Positions 1 to 10,700 of a stretch of 64,000 bases of DNA are shown one piece after another. The DNA lies in NCBI GenBank assembly GCA_026182355.1, contig JAPFBL010000529.1:62001-126000 (forward strand), written 5' to 3'. The stretch is from Hermatobates lingyangjiaoensis. Its lineage: Eukaryota; Arthropoda; Insecta; Hemiptera; Hermatobatidae. The notes below the pieces were generated by a model. That model was not told the origin of the DNA, made no database searches, and worked only from the letters and a program-made list of their open reading frames with translations. Both the position numbers and the translations under genes were made by a program. The stretch's first letter is position 1. Each line of letters starts with the position of its first letter.

Positions 1-228
1 TTTGACTATCAAAGTCCTGTTCTACATCAGATTTATTATCATTATAAGTAAAATTACCTCAATTATAAATTCAAATTTAATCTAATATAATATAATTGCT
101 GCAACTGTTTGTGTATTAACAAACTCCTAAGGTTGTATGGACTCCATATATAAAACTTTTATTTGTTTTATATAAATCAAAGAAGTTGTAAGAAATATTA
201 CGAATCCTCTCTGATTAAATTTACTAGA
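1..228. other. AT-rich sequence, no feature seen
   Basis: No open frame, tRNA-like box or terminal repeat recognised. The repeat homology to other parts of the window begins at about 229. Confidence 0.5.
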
Positions 229-589
229 TCAAACGTTATAAATATTAGTAACGGTTTCTTTAAACCTGACTCAGCTCTAACGAGGGTAATAGCCTCATCT
301 AAAAGGGTTGACAGCTAGTGGATAGTTTTTTACTTTTTCTTGCAGTACTTCTCAGTTTACACAAACATCCCTCCCTGGACTATTATCCTTTCCTGCACAT
401 TACACCCTTTAAAAATACCACTTTTCCCTCCCAACCCCCTCACCATGATGTTTCTGCATCTTATGTTTCAGTTGGGTTTTTGACTCTGAGGAAGATCACT
501 TGTTACGGTTGAAAGATCTTAGTCTTTCCTTCTCATTTCATATTGTGATTTGATCATTGATTGTTATTTCACGTGTTTATGTAAAATCT

Positions 590-591
<2 letters not shown>
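229..591 (+). mobile_element. Penelope-like element (PLE) terminal fragment, AGATCT family
   Basis: Positions 229-333 match 7088-7202 (shared words include GAGGGTTGACAGCTAG). Positions 380-591 match 31740-31960, ending in the family's 3' terminal sequence (ACGTGTTTATGTAAAATCTT) that runs directly into a (TA)n tract. A hammerhead-like motif lies at 486-520. There is no RT or endonuclease coding, so this is a solo terminal repeat (pLTR-like) piece. The small open frame inside it (318-512) is not conserved and is not called a gene. Assignment to PLEs rests on the ribozyme motif and on family resemblance, not on an ORF here. Confidence 0.6.
486..520 (+). ncRNA. hammerhead-like motif, AGATCT family, worn
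   Basis: Core CTGAGGA (N7 = G), then GAA, palindrome AGATCT and T. Stem I GACT/AGTC flanks it perfectly. Stem II is damaged (GATCA where other copies have GACCG), so activity is doubtful. Confidence 0.5.

Positions 592-639
<48 letters not shown>
592..639. repeat. (TA)n microsatellite
   Basis: Uninterrupted TA dinucleotides directly downstream of a PLE 3' end. Confidence 0.98.
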
Positions 640-643
<4 letters not shown>

Positions 644-709
644 AATTAAAAAGAAGATAGCACAGGATAACTCACTTCTATATTTCGACCATCGTAATAT
701 ATATATATA

Positions 710-849
710 GTTAACACATGAAAGAGAAAAAACAAATAAAGACACACACAAAAGACTCACAACGATATAGAGTCGTTGTGACACAAAGACACAACGTTGT
801 GAGTCTTTTGTGTGTGTCTTTATTTGTTTTTTCTCTTTCATGTGTTAAC
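710..849. repeat. inverted repeat of PLE 3' ends (GTGTGTCTTTATTTG family)
   Basis: Arms 710-764 and 795-849 are perfect or nearly perfect reverse complements with a 30-bp spacer. The arm sequence is the 3' terminal part of the PLE family also seen at 33577-33624, 38040-38090 and 63900-63960. Both outer ends carry the terminal word GTGTTAAC or its complement, and (TA)n lies just outside. The open frames over it come from the palindrome and the TA tract. Confidence 0.85.
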
Positions 850-874
850 TAGTAGTCCTGTTGGACCATTTTAA

Positions 875-875
<1 letters not shown>

Positions 876-916
<41 letters not shown>
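876..916. repeat. (TA)n microsatellite
   Basis: Uninterrupted TA dinucleotides between two PLE-related hairpins. Confidence 0.98.
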
Positions 917-919
<3 letters not shown>

Positions 920-927
920 AGATCAAA

Positions 928-1020
928 ATTGAAGAAGAGTAACACACAGAGTAAAGAAACACACTTTCAAAATGAGTTTGAAAGTGTGTTTCTTTACTCT
1001 GTGTGTTACTCTTCTTCAAT
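928..1020. repeat. 44-bp-arm perfect hairpin (PLE-related)
   Basis: Arms 928-971 and 977-1020 are perfect inverted repeats with a 5-bp loop. The same sequence recurs, less perfect, at 2256-2362, and one arm at 49718-49765 lies next to a CTGAAGA-type core, which ties the family to PLE terminal repeats. Confidence 0.85.
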
Positions 1021-1212
1021 TTAGAACTCGTATTGTGTCCACTTTGGATGGCCTTTCCGTTTATTAAGTGAAGATATATAGTCGACTGTCGTCCCTTCGT
1101 CAATTGATTTGATCTTCTGAAGACGACCACTATAACGGTCAAAAAATATTGAAAAGTGGGTCCTACTGTTACATTCCTTTCTATGTGTCATAGTTTGTTT
1201 TAAGTACATATA
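1021..1212 (+). mobile_element. PLE-like fragment with broken hammerhead core
   Basis: A CTGAAGA core at 1117 is followed by GACC...GGTC (stem II), but the GAA box reads AAA, so the motif is broken. No protein coding is recognised in either direction. Confidence 0.35.
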
Positions 1213-1411
1213 TATGCATGCTTTGTTGAACACGACAGAGTAGTTCCTGTCTATAAGCTAGACGATTTACTGGATCAAAGGTCTGGTAAATCTAACAAAA
1301 ATCCGATTTCGTTGTTAGAACAACGAAAAAGCTGTTTTTAGGCAAGTCGAAGTTCTTGAGAAGAAGCTTATAGACAGGAACTACTCTGTCGTGTTCAACA
1401 AAGCATGCATA
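1213..1411. repeat. 47-bp-arm inverted repeat
   Basis: Arms 1213-1259 and 1365-1411 are reverse complements, ending outside in the palindromic word GCATGC. The spacer of about 105 bp shows no coding. Probably an inverted pair of PLE ends, given its neighbours. Confidence 0.8.
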
Positions 1412-1514
1412 TCTGAAGTTGGGGTTTTGACTCTGACGAAGACCGCTTGTTACGGTTGAAAGATCTTAGTCTTGTTTTCCCATTTTCTAATTGTGGTTTG
1501 ATCATATAGTATAT
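1412..1514 (+). mobile_element. PLE terminal fragment, AGATCT family
   Basis: Closely matches 31840-31925 and 59500-59590, including the TTGTGGTTTGATCAT downstream word. Truncated before the terminal ATGTGAAATC block. Confidence 0.65.
1433..1467 (+). ncRNA. hammerhead ribozyme motif, AGATCT family
   Basis: Core CTGACGA; stem II GACCG/CGGTT with a 7-nt loop; GAA; self-complementary AGATCT; then T at the cleavage position. The flanks should form stem I as in the sister copies (GACT/AGTC). Hammerheads with minimal stem III are known from PLEs and have been reported to cleave as dimers. Confidence 0.75.
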
Positions 1515-1654
1515 AAACTACATTGACATAAAGAACACTCAGAGAAAAAAAAGAAACTCACTACTATATTTCTATCTTCTTAATGACGAGAACATCGAAA
1601 TATAGTAGTGAGTTTCTGTTTCATTTCTGAGTGTTCTTTGTGTCAATATAGTTT
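1515..1654. repeat. 58-bp-arm inverted repeat (PLE-related)
   Basis: Arms 1515-1573 and 1597-1654 are near-perfect inverted repeats. The spacer end reads ATGACGAGAACATCGAAATAT, a decayed core-plus-GAA arrangement of the ATAT family. Confidence 0.75.
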
Positions 1655-1678
1655 ATTTAGTTCGTGGAATCGTTTCAT

Positions 1679-1683
1679 TATAT

Positions 1684-1753
<70 letters not shown>
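1679..1753. repeat. (TA)n microsatellite
   Basis: Long TA tract with one AATA interruption. Confidence 0.97.
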
Positions 1754-2070
1754 CATCTATATGGTCATTTGGAAGTTAATATTTCACTTAGTCTTTAATA
1801 TTTAGGTTACATTGTTCTCTATAATACGTGCATAGTGATGTCTTAAAAACAATTTTTTTTAGTGTGATTTCAATTTTTCCTACTAGTTTTCAACACAGTA
1901 TGCGTGCACTTTCTGTATAGCCTATTAGCAGCAAAAATATATATCGCCGATTACGTCTTGACCCATACTACTTCAACCCATTTCATCACCCTAATCTGTG
2001 ATCAGTTTTATAATGGGAAAGAAATACATGCATGAATATTATTACCAGTAATGTTAGTATGATTTATTTT
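1754..2070. other. AT-rich, no feature seen
   Basis: No open frame or repeat partner found within the window. Confidence 0.5.
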
Positions 2071-2119
2071 ATTAGTATGGCAAACCGTCATACCTCGTAC
2101 GATGATCTTGGAGTCGTTG

Positions 2120-2148
2120 GAGCGCTTTCGGACGTTGTCCATCTTCAA
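2120..2148 (-). ncRNA. hammerhead-like motif, AGCGCT family, C3 to U
   Basis: On the minus strand: TTGAAGA (the first core base is T rather than C), stem II GGAC-AAC-GTCC, GAA, palindrome AGCGCT, then C. Everything fits except the C3 position, which would turn the C3-G8 pair into a U-G wobble. Confidence 0.5.
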
Positions 2149-2170
2149 TAGCAAAATTAGTTAGTTGCGA

Positions 2171-2199
2171 TTGAAGATGGACAACGACCGAAAGCGCTC
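2171..2199 (+). ncRNA. hammerhead-like motif, AGCGCT family, worn
   Basis: TTGAAGA, GGAC-AAC-GACC (one stem II mismatch), GAA, AGCGCT, C. Partner of the minus-strand copy at 2120-2148. Confidence 0.4.
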
Positions 2200-2212
2200 C
2201 AATGAGCGATGA

Positions 2213-2215
<3 letters not shown>

Positions 2216-2247
<32 letters not shown>
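2216..2247. repeat. (TA)n microsatellite
   Basis: Pure TA tract between two PLE-related hairpins. Confidence 0.97.
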
Positions 2248-2248
<1 letters not shown>

Positions 2249-2255
2249 GAGATCA

Positions 2256-2362
2256 AAATTGAAGAAGAGTAACACACAAAGTAAAGAAACACACTTTCAA
2301 AATGAGTTTGAAAGTGTGTCAGTTTCAAACTGAGTTTGAAAGTATGTTTCTTTACTATGTGT
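2256..2362. repeat. PLE-related hairpin, copy of 928-1020
   Basis: Same arm sequence as 928-1020, but with a partial internal duplication of the GTTTGAAAGTGTG segment in the middle and a diverged right end. Confidence 0.75.
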
Positions 2363-2512
2363 AAAATATTGTGGAGCAAAATAATATGATGGTTTGTCAT
2401 ATTAATAATGTAAAACAAATACATGGTTAAGCTTCTATTATTTTATTATTATTCTATAGATTTTAAAGAAGAGGAAATTAAAATATTTTTTATGTAACTT
2501 TCTTTTAATAGG

Positions 2513-2835
2513 GGGCCAGGTTAGCTACTCGAATGGTTAACGTACTCGAATCTAAATTGGTAGGTATTGGGTTCGATACCCACCTGACACTCGATTTATT
2601 CACGTTGAATAATTCTGAGCACGTCGTCCCTCGGAGAAGGACGTTAAACCGTCGGTCTCGAGCTCCTACGATGTCAGGTACTCGTTAAAGATCTCTACTC
2701 GAAATACTCTTGAATTAGGTAACTTTAGGACTCCCAATGTAGAATCAATCATGATTGTATGGTATCACAAAGAGCCCTATGTTTGGCTTATGAGTGTTCC
2801 TTTGTGGGCCACCACTGCAGCCTAAAGTTGCCTAC
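2513..2835 (+). mobile_element. tRNA-derived SINE, tail type A, near full length
   Basis: The head has pol III boxes: an A-box-like TAGCT...GGTTAACG (with a 5-bp insertion) and B-box GGTTCGATACC. The body contains a short hairpin (TTTATTCACG...GAATAA), the GAAGGACGTTAAACCGTCGG block and GGTACTCGTTAAAGATC. The type A tail reads GTATCACAAAG...GTGTTC. There is no coding capacity. It shares head and body, but not tail, with the type B SINEs at 24247 and 35587. The best complete type A copy here. Confidence 0.85.
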
Positions 2836-3350
2836 TACTACTTTTAATAACTATATTTTAATATTTCTCTAGGGTTAACTCAGCTATACTTCATATAATG
2901 AATATACGAGTTTATTTTTTTGAATGAATAAGTGAAAAGTCTTAAAACAGACTTTTCAGTCTAAAAAAGAAAAGATCTTTGTCTTTACTGGGACATCATA
3001 ATTGCCTGAGTTGGGTTAAACAAGGTTAGTGAAAATTTTATTAGATGCCAAGGCAGGTTAGATCTTTATAAGATTAAAATGAGAGAAAAAAAAAACAGAG
3101 AGGTGAGAGACACTTGCGAGTGTTATGCTTTTTCTTCTGTAAGACTAGCTTCCAGAATTGATATAGTGCATATTGTCTTGTATATTTGAAAAGATATTAA
3201 ACAAAATGAAATCTTTGTGCAAAATCAATAAAAAACATGTTGTGGAGCAAAATATCTACATATTATCATTTGGTTGTAATTAATGATAGCACTCCAAAAC
3301 AAAGTGTACAATGGTTTCCATTATTAAACATTTTTGAAACAATACTATAG
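2836..3350. other. AT-rich, no feature seen
   Basis: Nothing recognisable apart from short A and T runs. Confidence 0.5.
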
Positions 3351-3353
3351 TTG

Positions 3354-3462
3354 TTTACTATCTAGAAGATATATTGTTAAATAATGCCCCATATTTGGCT
3401 TGTATCTGTTTCTTACATAATTTCTCCAGTTTCCAGAATTCCTTCCTCGTCTTTTCATTAAC
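3354..3462 (-). pseudogene. PLE ORF N-terminal fragment, inverted copy
   Basis: The reverse complement of 3383-3462 matches 3823-3898 at roughly nine bases in ten, so this is a second copy of the same PLE 5' coding piece pointing the other way. The two copies lie head to head around about 360 bp of AT-rich spacer. Confidence 0.65.
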
Positions 3463-3756
3463 ATAAACTATAACTATAAAAAACGTAAACATAAACTTAA
3501 ACTATACATTTTACCAAAAATATTGCAATATTTTATCATCAATAATTCAAGAAAAGCAGCCAGCCATAAATATCCAACTTATGTAATTCTTGTCGAATTT
3601 TAAAACTATTTTCCAACAGACCAACCCAGATTAGCCAGGTAGTAAGTGAGTCCAACCACCCTGCCTTAATCTCCCATAATGCCCCGTGAACATTCCAATA
3701 GTAATCTACCTATATATGTTTAAACTAACAATCCTACTATTATTCTCATTGTTGTC

Positions 3757-3789
3757 CTGATGATGAATGTGGTACATTCGAAACATGTC
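3757..3789 (+). ncRNA. hammerhead ribozyme motif, ACATGT family
   Basis: CTGATGA; stem II GAATGT-GGT-ACATTC (six pairs); GAA; palindrome ACATGT; C. Stem I GTC/GAC flanks it exactly. All core positions match the hammerhead consensus, making it one of the best-preserved motifs here. Confidence 0.8.
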
Positions 3790-3955
3790 GACTAGCAATA
3801 TTGGTGATAAGATTTATAGTTTTAATGAAGAGACGAGGAAGGAATTCCGGAAACTGGAGAAATTGTGTAAGAAAAAGATACAAGCCAAATATGGGGCGTT
3901 ATTTAACAATATATGTTTAAATGAAGGACTGCTTCCAACTTTTACAAATATTTAG
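3783..3955 (+). pseudogene. PLE ORF N-terminal fragment
   Basis: Begins at the hammerhead and reads about 57 codons: a basic helical stretch (FRKLEKLCKKKIQAKYG) and then FNNICLNEGLLPTFTNI, where it stops. The motif FN..C...LLP.[YF]TN recurs in five other PLE fragments (33299, 37885, 47904, 50420, 58833), which supports reading it as the start of a PLE protein. RT and endonuclease are absent. In most sister copies (TA)n follows at the same codon; here a stop codon does. Confidence 0.6.
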
Positions 3956-3990
3956 AAGATGTATACTTGGAAAGTAACATAGACATTAAC

Positions 3991-4180
3991 CTGTTTTGGT
4001 ATTATTTAGTGCTCCCAGCTTATTCAGCCATATCACTGAAAACAACAACAAAACAGACTGATGCCTTTGTTACGTGCCGCATCTCGGGAGCTACAAGCTC
4101 TAGCCTAGGATAGAGGCAAACAAAACCTCCGAGATACGGCCGAGGTGGACCACGCGGAGGCGAGCTTCCACGACTAATAT
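3991..4180 (-). mobile_element. LINE 3' end, family L2x (5'-truncated)
   Basis: On the minus strand it reads ...GCCTCCGCGTGGTCCACCTCGG...GATATGGCTGAATAAGCTGG...ACCAAAACAGG. The same 3' end is found at 40771-40973, 41081-41281 and, very short, 43447-43492. No coding remains. The label L2x is only local to this annotation. The LINE assignment rests on the shared 3' ends with variable 5' truncation and on the 14-bp duplication around the 43447 copy. Confidence 0.6.
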
Positions 4181-4342
4181 CACAAAAATAAAATCTTATA
4201 ACCATTTAATAAAAGCAAAAAAAAAAAAAACTTTAACGTTTCTCATGCTTTGATCTTAGAGAACCGAAGTATTCAACATGATATGGACATTAGCCAACAT
4301 GAAGACCACTTGGGGGCAATACTGCAGTCCTCTTGCATCTTC

Positions 4343-4602
4343 CTATAGCACAGGGGTGCTCACACTTTTTCAGTATGCGAGCTACTTATAAAATGACCAA
4401 GTCAAAATGATCTACCGACCCATAAAAGTGTATGTTATTTTAAAATTTATTGAACATTCTTACCTTGCATTATTGCATGAGCCAATATTGCAACAAAATA
4501 AGAGCTCTCAACATGTTTTTGTGATTACCATATAATAATAATAAATTTTTTTTTTTTGGTTAAGGAGGTGAAATGCATTTACGCACATTGTGCTGGACTC
4601 CC

Positions 4603-4640
<38 letters not shown>

Positions 4641-4789
4641 ATTGACAATTTATAATAATAATAATTAAAAATAAATAAATAAAAACAATAAAATAAAATA
4701 ATAATACAGCTGTTTTTTGTAGCTTTGCATTGTGCTCAAAGACAGAAGCTTTACAGGAGGATCAAAACACACACACACACACCACAGAG

Positions 4790-4863
<74 letters not shown>

Positions 4864-4978
4864 GCTGACTGTCACCCTGGAACTTTTTTTTTTTCAAAGT
4901 TGTATGCGATCTACCACTATTGGCCTCGCTATCGACTGGTAGATCGCGATCGACGTATTGAGCACCCCTGCTATAGCA
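4343..4978. mobile_element. non-autonomous hAT-like MITE with 8-bp TSD
   Basis: Terminal inverted repeats CAGGGGTGCTCA...TGAGCACCCCTG bound 4351-4970, flanked by a perfect 8-bp duplication CTATAGCA (4343-4350 and 4971-4978). The TIR style and 8-bp TSD are those of hAT elements. No transposase. Contains (AAT)n at about 4604-4640, (CA)n at 4767-4782, (GATA)n at 4793-4813 and (GA)n at 4814-4862; the open frame over these is low complexity. Confidence 0.85.
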
Positions 4979-5460
4979 CATAGACGAATTTAAGAAACGC
5001 AGCCATAGACATTAACCACTTTGAGGAGGAAATAGGTTGAAGAATTTATATTCAATGACATAGGTGCGCAGGGTCAAAGTTAATATTTTTTTGCAAATTT
5101 GCTCCTAAACTAGCCAAGTCATAATGGCAAGTGTTCCGTTATAATTTTAGGTGTTCTCATATGTGCCTCAGGCAAAAAAAAGGTTGCAAAACACTGCTCT
5201 AGATGATTGATAACTTCTGAAACCTGTACCATGAGAAAAAAAATATATCTTATTAAGTTTTAATTTAAATTTTAAAAAAGCAAAAATTATATTCTTATTT
5301 AATTTTTAACATAAGTTGGATAATTAATAGCAAGATATTTACATTAATATTGAATGATATTTAATTATATCGTAAATCATTTGTTTTTCTTAGTTAGACT
5401 TGTCTAACTTTGATATGAAGGGATTAAAGTAATGCGTATAACCAATAGTTAAAATGTCAT
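4979..5460. other. AT-rich; possible hAT end near 5143-5205
   Basis: The stretch GGTTGCAAAACACTGCTCTA resembles the ends of hAT elements, but no partner end or duplication was found. Otherwise unremarkable. Confidence 0.35.
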
Positions 5461-5462
5461 TG

Positions 5463-5483
5463 TGACGTCATCACGTGACGTCA
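5463..5483. promoter_or_regulatory. CRE / E-box / CRE cluster
   Basis: Two perfect CRE palindromes TGACGTCA (5463-5470, 5476-5483) enclose an E-box CACGTG (5472-5477). This density of palindromic activator sites is unlikely in AT-rich DNA. Known factors are CREB/ATF and bHLH proteins. Downstream, CCGGTTGTAACTAACC, a TATAGTTTTATA run and a GTAAGT donor (5625-5630) would fit a promoter with a noncoding first exon on the plus strand. Promoter use is inferred; no TSS is proven. Confidence 0.4.
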
Positions 5484-5630
5484 TATGCAAGTCATTGGGC
5501 ATTTATTCACCAGTTAGTAACAAAGTGTCAGTACCGGTTGTAACTAACCTCTTTATAGTTTTATAACTGCATTAAAAACTTAATCTTTTGACAAATAATT
5601 ATCTTCAACTAGCACTTCCGTACAGTAAGT

Positions 5631-6004
5631 ACGTTTTTTTTTTTACTTTTGTACATAATTCTAAATACATTTTATCTTAAACATACAGATTAGTTCTTTC
5701 ATGATTTAAAATTATTACTTTCATTACTTTATGGTTGATTTTCAACCAATATGGTGTATGAAAATTAAGATAACGTCTTGTAGGTTATCATTTTTTTCAG
5801 TTAAACATAATCACTGTTGTTTAAAATGCATAAAATAATTAACTAAAACAGTTTTATCGTGGTAAGGTATTATTTCGTTTTATATAAATTATATTAATGG
5901 AAATAGAATTTTCTCTTAAACAAGGAAGTTCAATTGATTATATTGATATTAATTCAATTATATTGACTTCATGAAAAATTAAACTAATATGGTTTATTAC
6001 GTTT

Positions 6005-6036
<32 letters not shown>

Positions 6037-6845
6037 GTTAGAATAATTAGTAGAAGTGACTTGTACTTGTCCATTAATTAGTAAAAATGATTGGATAAAC
6101 TATTAACATAAATTGTCTAATAATTTCAGCATTTTATTTGCTGACTTATTAGTTAATAATTATAACGTATTTATCTCTCTACAATGAATATTTCATCATT
6201 TAAATGAATTAGAAGTGTTTTTAGCGAAATAAGAAGAAAAAAAACCAAACTTTGATCAAATAAATTGGACTATTTAAAAAGTATTACATTTTTAAAAATG
6301 AAGTTCTTTATTGGCTGTAATTATTATTGCTGATTAATAGAATATATATAATTAAAGATATTAACAATATCATTGCTGAAATAAAACTATTACAAAATAT
6401 CCACTATTATTTAGTTTTAGTAAAGTTCTGTTAGAATTTATTTGATTAACTAGTTTGCTTAATTGAAGAAAATTAAATAAATTATAAATCATTGTACTGT
6501 TTAAGTTTAATTTAATTTTCTTTAACTTTTTTTTCAATTGTTTTAAAAATTCTTTAAAGTTTTTTATTCTAAAAAGTACTAAAATGAGTAGAAATTACCT
6601 TCCTCGTAAATTTGAAATTCATTTTGTAAAACAAAACTTTAATCATTTTAATAATTTATTTTAAAATATCTAATTATTAACTGCTGAAATCCTCATGGTT
6701 CACTCAATGATCTTTAAGATGTTAAAATATTTATTTCTCTTACTTTTGTTTGAGATTTGGTTTCAATAAAATTGTTGGTGATAATTATTTCTTCTTATCA
6801 CTAAATATTATTTTCTTTTTATTATATATTATTTTTATAATGTAT
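5631..6845. other. AT-rich, no gene seen
   Basis: An (ATT)n run at about 6009-6035. No open frames of note. If the donor at 5625 is real this would be the start of an intron. Confidence 0.5.
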
Positions 6846-6909
6846 AGTAGATATTCTGAGGTAAAATGGATAAACCAACAAAAGTCTCCACACAAATGAA
6901 GTTTTATTC

Positions 6910-6939
6910 AACGCGTTTCAAACACTTTGTGTTCATCAG
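6910..6939 (-). ncRNA. hammerhead motif, ACGCGT family
   Basis: Minus strand: CTGATGA, stem II ACAC/GTGT with loop AAA, GAA, palindrome ACGCGT, T. Two Ts replace the usual TC before GAA. Confidence 0.6.
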
Positions 6940-6956
6940 TATCACATCCTTGGTGT

Positions 6957-6989
6957 CTGATGATGAACAGAAAGTGTTCGAAACGCGTT
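6957..6989 (+). ncRNA. hammerhead motif, ACGCGT family
   Basis: CTGATGA, stem II GAACA-GAAAG-TGTTC, GAA, ACGCGT, T. Core intact; stem I is weak in this copy. Confidence 0.65.
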
Positions 6990-7087
6990 GAATAAAACTT
7001 CATTTGTGTGGAGACTTTTGTTGGTTTATCCATTTTACCTCAGAATGAGTAAATACCACATAATTACGGATTGCACAACTAATGATA

Positions 7088-7202
7088 TATAGTAGATATA
7101 TTATAAACATTACCAACGGTCTCTTCAAACTTGATACTTTTGTTACGAGGGTAACAGGCCTCTTCTAAGAGGGTTGACAGCTAGCGGATAGTTTTGTATT
7201 AT
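7088..7202 (+). repeat. PLE-related block, copy of 229-333
   Basis: Shares GAGGGTTGACAGCTAG and flanking sequence with 229-333. No coding. Confidence 0.5.
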
Positions 7203-7726
7203 AAAAATCTATAATTGTCTGTATATTTGAAGACTCGGTGTTAACTTAATGAGTTTTGTATCTTAAGAAAAAGACCACTTTCTGTACTCCACTAAAGTTT
7301 TTGGTTAATTGTAGGTATTTTACCTGAGTGACATCAGTTATATTAACTACATGCATATTGTTAGTATCACAGAGGTTACATAGACATCATACTATACAGG
7401 TATGTAGTTTAGTATTTGTTATTTACTTAAGCAATACTCCTTAAATTATTGAAATGAAATTTAATATTTATTATTTGTATTTTACTACCTTCTGTTTTAA
7501 AGTTTACTTATCTCTTTACCAGAACATTTTTTTAAGATTTTCTTTTTACTTTTACGAATGACATAAAACATGTATTATATTTATACTACAAAATCCATGA
7601 CTGGAGCTATTTTATTCAAAATAATGTGTGCAACATTTTATCAAATTGCAAATAAGTATAATTTTACACACTTACTCCTCAGTCTCTGAGCTTATAGTAA
7701 GTTATAAATGAAATATTATCATAAAT
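7203..7726. other. no feature seen, left flank of the satellite
   Basis: AT-rich, with no repeat partner in the window. Confidence 0.5.
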
Positions 7727-10700
7727 AGTTTGGGTTTTAATGTATGCTGTGCACACAAAGAGAAAAACACACCTCATATATACATTTACAAGCATAAATC
7801 TGTTGAAACTCCTTTTCAAGATATATCTAACGTAATAATTTACCATTATATTTCATGTCGAAGGTAAATTAAAGTAGAATTGTCTGATAGTTTGGTTTTG
7901 GATGTATGCTGTGCACACAAAGACAAAAACACACCTCATATATACATTTACAAGCATATATCTGTTGAAACTCATTTTCAAGATATATCTAACGTAATAA
8001 TTCACCATTAAATTTCATGTCGAAGGTAAATTAAAGTAGAATTGTCTGATAGTTTGGTTTTGGATATATGCTTTGCATACAAAGACAAAAACACACCTCA
8101 TATATACATTTACAAGCATATATCTGTTGAAACTCATTTTCAAAATATCTCTAACGTAATAATTTACCATTATATTTCATGTCGAAGGTAAATTAAAGTA
8201 GAATTGTCTGATAGTTTGGTTTTGGATGTATGCTGTGCACACAAAGAGAAAAACACACCTCATATATACATTTACAAGCATATATCTGTTGAAACTCATT
8301 TTCAAGATATATCTAACGTAATAATTTACCATTATATTTCATGTCGAAGGTAAATTAAAGTAGAATTGTCTGATAGTTTGGTTTTGGATGTATGCTGTGC
8401 ACACAAAGACAAAAACACACCTCATATATACATTTACAAGCATATATCTGTTGAAACTCATTTTCAAGATATATCTAACGTAATAATTTACCATTATATT
8501 TCATGTCGAAGGTAAATTAAAGTAGAATTGTCTGATAGTTTGGTTTTGGATGTATGCTATGCATACAAAGACAAAAATACACCTCACATGTACATTCACA
8601 AGCATATATCTGTTGAAACTCATTTTCAAAATATCTTTTACGTAATAATTTACCATTATATTTCATGTCGAAGGTAAATTAAAGTAGAATTGTCTGATAG
8701 TTTGGTTTTGGATATATGCTTTGCATACAAAGACAAAAACACACCTCATATATACATTCACAAGCATATATCTGTTGAAACTCCTTTTCAAGATATATCT
8801 AACGTAATAATTCACCATTATATTTCATGTCGAAGGTAAATTAAAGTAGTATTGTCTGATAGTTTGGTTTTAGATGTATGCTATGCATACAAAGACAAAA
8901 ACACACCTCATATATACATTTACAAGCATATATCTGTTGAAACTCATTTTCAAGATATATCTAACGTAATAATTTACCATTATATTTCATGTCGAAGGTA
9001 AATTAAAGTAGAATTGTCTGATAGTTTGGTTTTGGATGTATGCTGTGCACACAAAGACAAAAACACACCTCATATATACATTTACAAGCATATATCTGTT
9101 GAAACTCCTTTTCAAGATATATCTAACGTAATAATTCACCATTATATTTCATGTCGAAGGTAAATTAAAGTAGTATTGTCTGATAGTTTGGTTTTGGATG
9201 TATGCTATGCATACAAAGACAAAAACACACCTCATATATACATTTACAAGCATATATCTGTTGAAACTCCTTTTCAAGATATATCTAACGTAATAATTCA
9301 CCATTATATTTCATGTCGAAGGTAAATTAAAGTAGAATTGTCTGATAGTTTGGTTTTAGATGTATGCTATGCATACAAAGACAAAAACACACCTCATATA
9401 TACATTTACAAGCATATATCTGTTGAAACTCATTTTCAAGATATATCTAACGTAATAATTTACCATTATATTTCATGTCGAAGGTAAATTAAAGTAGAAT
9501 TGTCTGATAGTTTGGTTTTGGATGTATGCTATGCATACAAAGACAAAAACACACCTCATATATACATTTACAAGCATATATCTGTTGAAACTCATTTTCA
9601 AGATATATCTAACGTAATAATTTACCATTATATTTCATGTCGAAAGTAAATTAAAGTAGAATTGTCTGATAGTTTGGTTTTGGATGTATGCTGTGCACAC
9701 AAAGACAAAAACACACCTCATATATACATTTACAAGCATATATCTGTTGAAACTCATTTTCAAGATATATCTAACGTAATAATTTACCATTATATTTCAT
9801 GTCGAAGGTAAATTAAAGTAGAATTGTCTGATAGTTTGGTTTTGGATGTATGCTATGCATACAAAGACAAAAATACACCTCACATGTACATTCACAAGCA
9901 TATATCTGTTGAAACTCATTTTCAAAATATCTTTTACGTAATAATTTACCATTATATTTCATGTCGAAGGTAAATTAAAGTAGAATTGTCTGATAGTTTG
10001 GTTTTGGATATATGCTTTGCATACAAAGACAAAAACACACCTCATATATACATTCACAAGCATATATCTGTTGAAACTCCTTTTCAAGATATATCTAACG
10101 TAATAATTCACCATTGTATTTCATGTCGAAGGTAAATTAAAGTAGTATTGTCTGATAGTTTGGTTTTAGATGTATGCTATGCATACAAAGACAAAAACAC
10201 ACCTCATATATACATTTACAAGCATATATCTGTTGAAACTCCTTTTCAAGATATATCTAACGTAATAATTTACCATTATATTTCATGTCGAAGGTAAATT
10301 AAAGTAGAATTGTCTGATAGTTTGGTTTTGGATGTATGCTGTGCACACAAAGACAAAAACACACCTCATATATACATTTACAAGCATATATCTGTTGAAA
10401 CTCCTTTTCAAGATATATCTAACGTAATAATTCACCATTATATTTCATGTCGAAGGTAAATTAAAGTAGTATTGTCTGATAGTTTGGTTTTGGATGTATG
10501 CTATGCATACAAAGACAAAAACACACCTCATATATACATTTACAAGCATATATCTGTTGAAACTCCTTTTCAAGATATATCTAACGTAATAATTCACCAT
10601 TATATTTCATGTCGAAGGTAAATTAAAGTAGAATTGTCTGATAGTTTGGTTTTGATGTATGCTATGCATACAAAGACAAAAACACACCTCATATATACAT

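Larger units (their letters stand above)
2072..2215. mobile_element. inverted pair of PLE ends, AGCGCT family
   Basis: Two copies of a GAAGATGGACAACG segment face each other around 2150-2170, each with a hammerhead-like motif pointing outward. A sister copy with the same CAAACCGTCATACCTCGTAC-type flank lies at 48430-48540. The right arm runs into (TA)n. Confidence 0.6.
6853..7087. mobile_element. inverted pair of PLE ends, ACGCGT family
   Basis: Left arm about 6856-6939 and right arm about 6957-7040 are reverse complements with only a 17-bp spacer, so the transcript would form a long hairpin. Each arm carries a hammerhead motif followed by TGAATAAAACTTCATTTGTG. The flank AATGAGTAAATACCACATAA (from about 7045) recurs at 22826 and 36947, and reversed at 48930, marking a common element end. 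Confidence 0.75.

Noticed and set aside
569..1142. Minus-strand frames with long YIYIYI tails
   Set aside because: The tails are translated (TA)n; the rest lies in palindromic PLE ends.
1117..1153. Hammerhead at 1117, and similar worn cores at 27307, 33197, 44880, 49794 and 50089
   Set aside because: The GAA box or the core is changed, so they are treated as decayed PLE pieces and not as ribozymes.
4751..4981. 76-codon minus-strand frame
   Set aside because: Translated (GA)n/(GATA)n/(CA)n within a hAT MITE.
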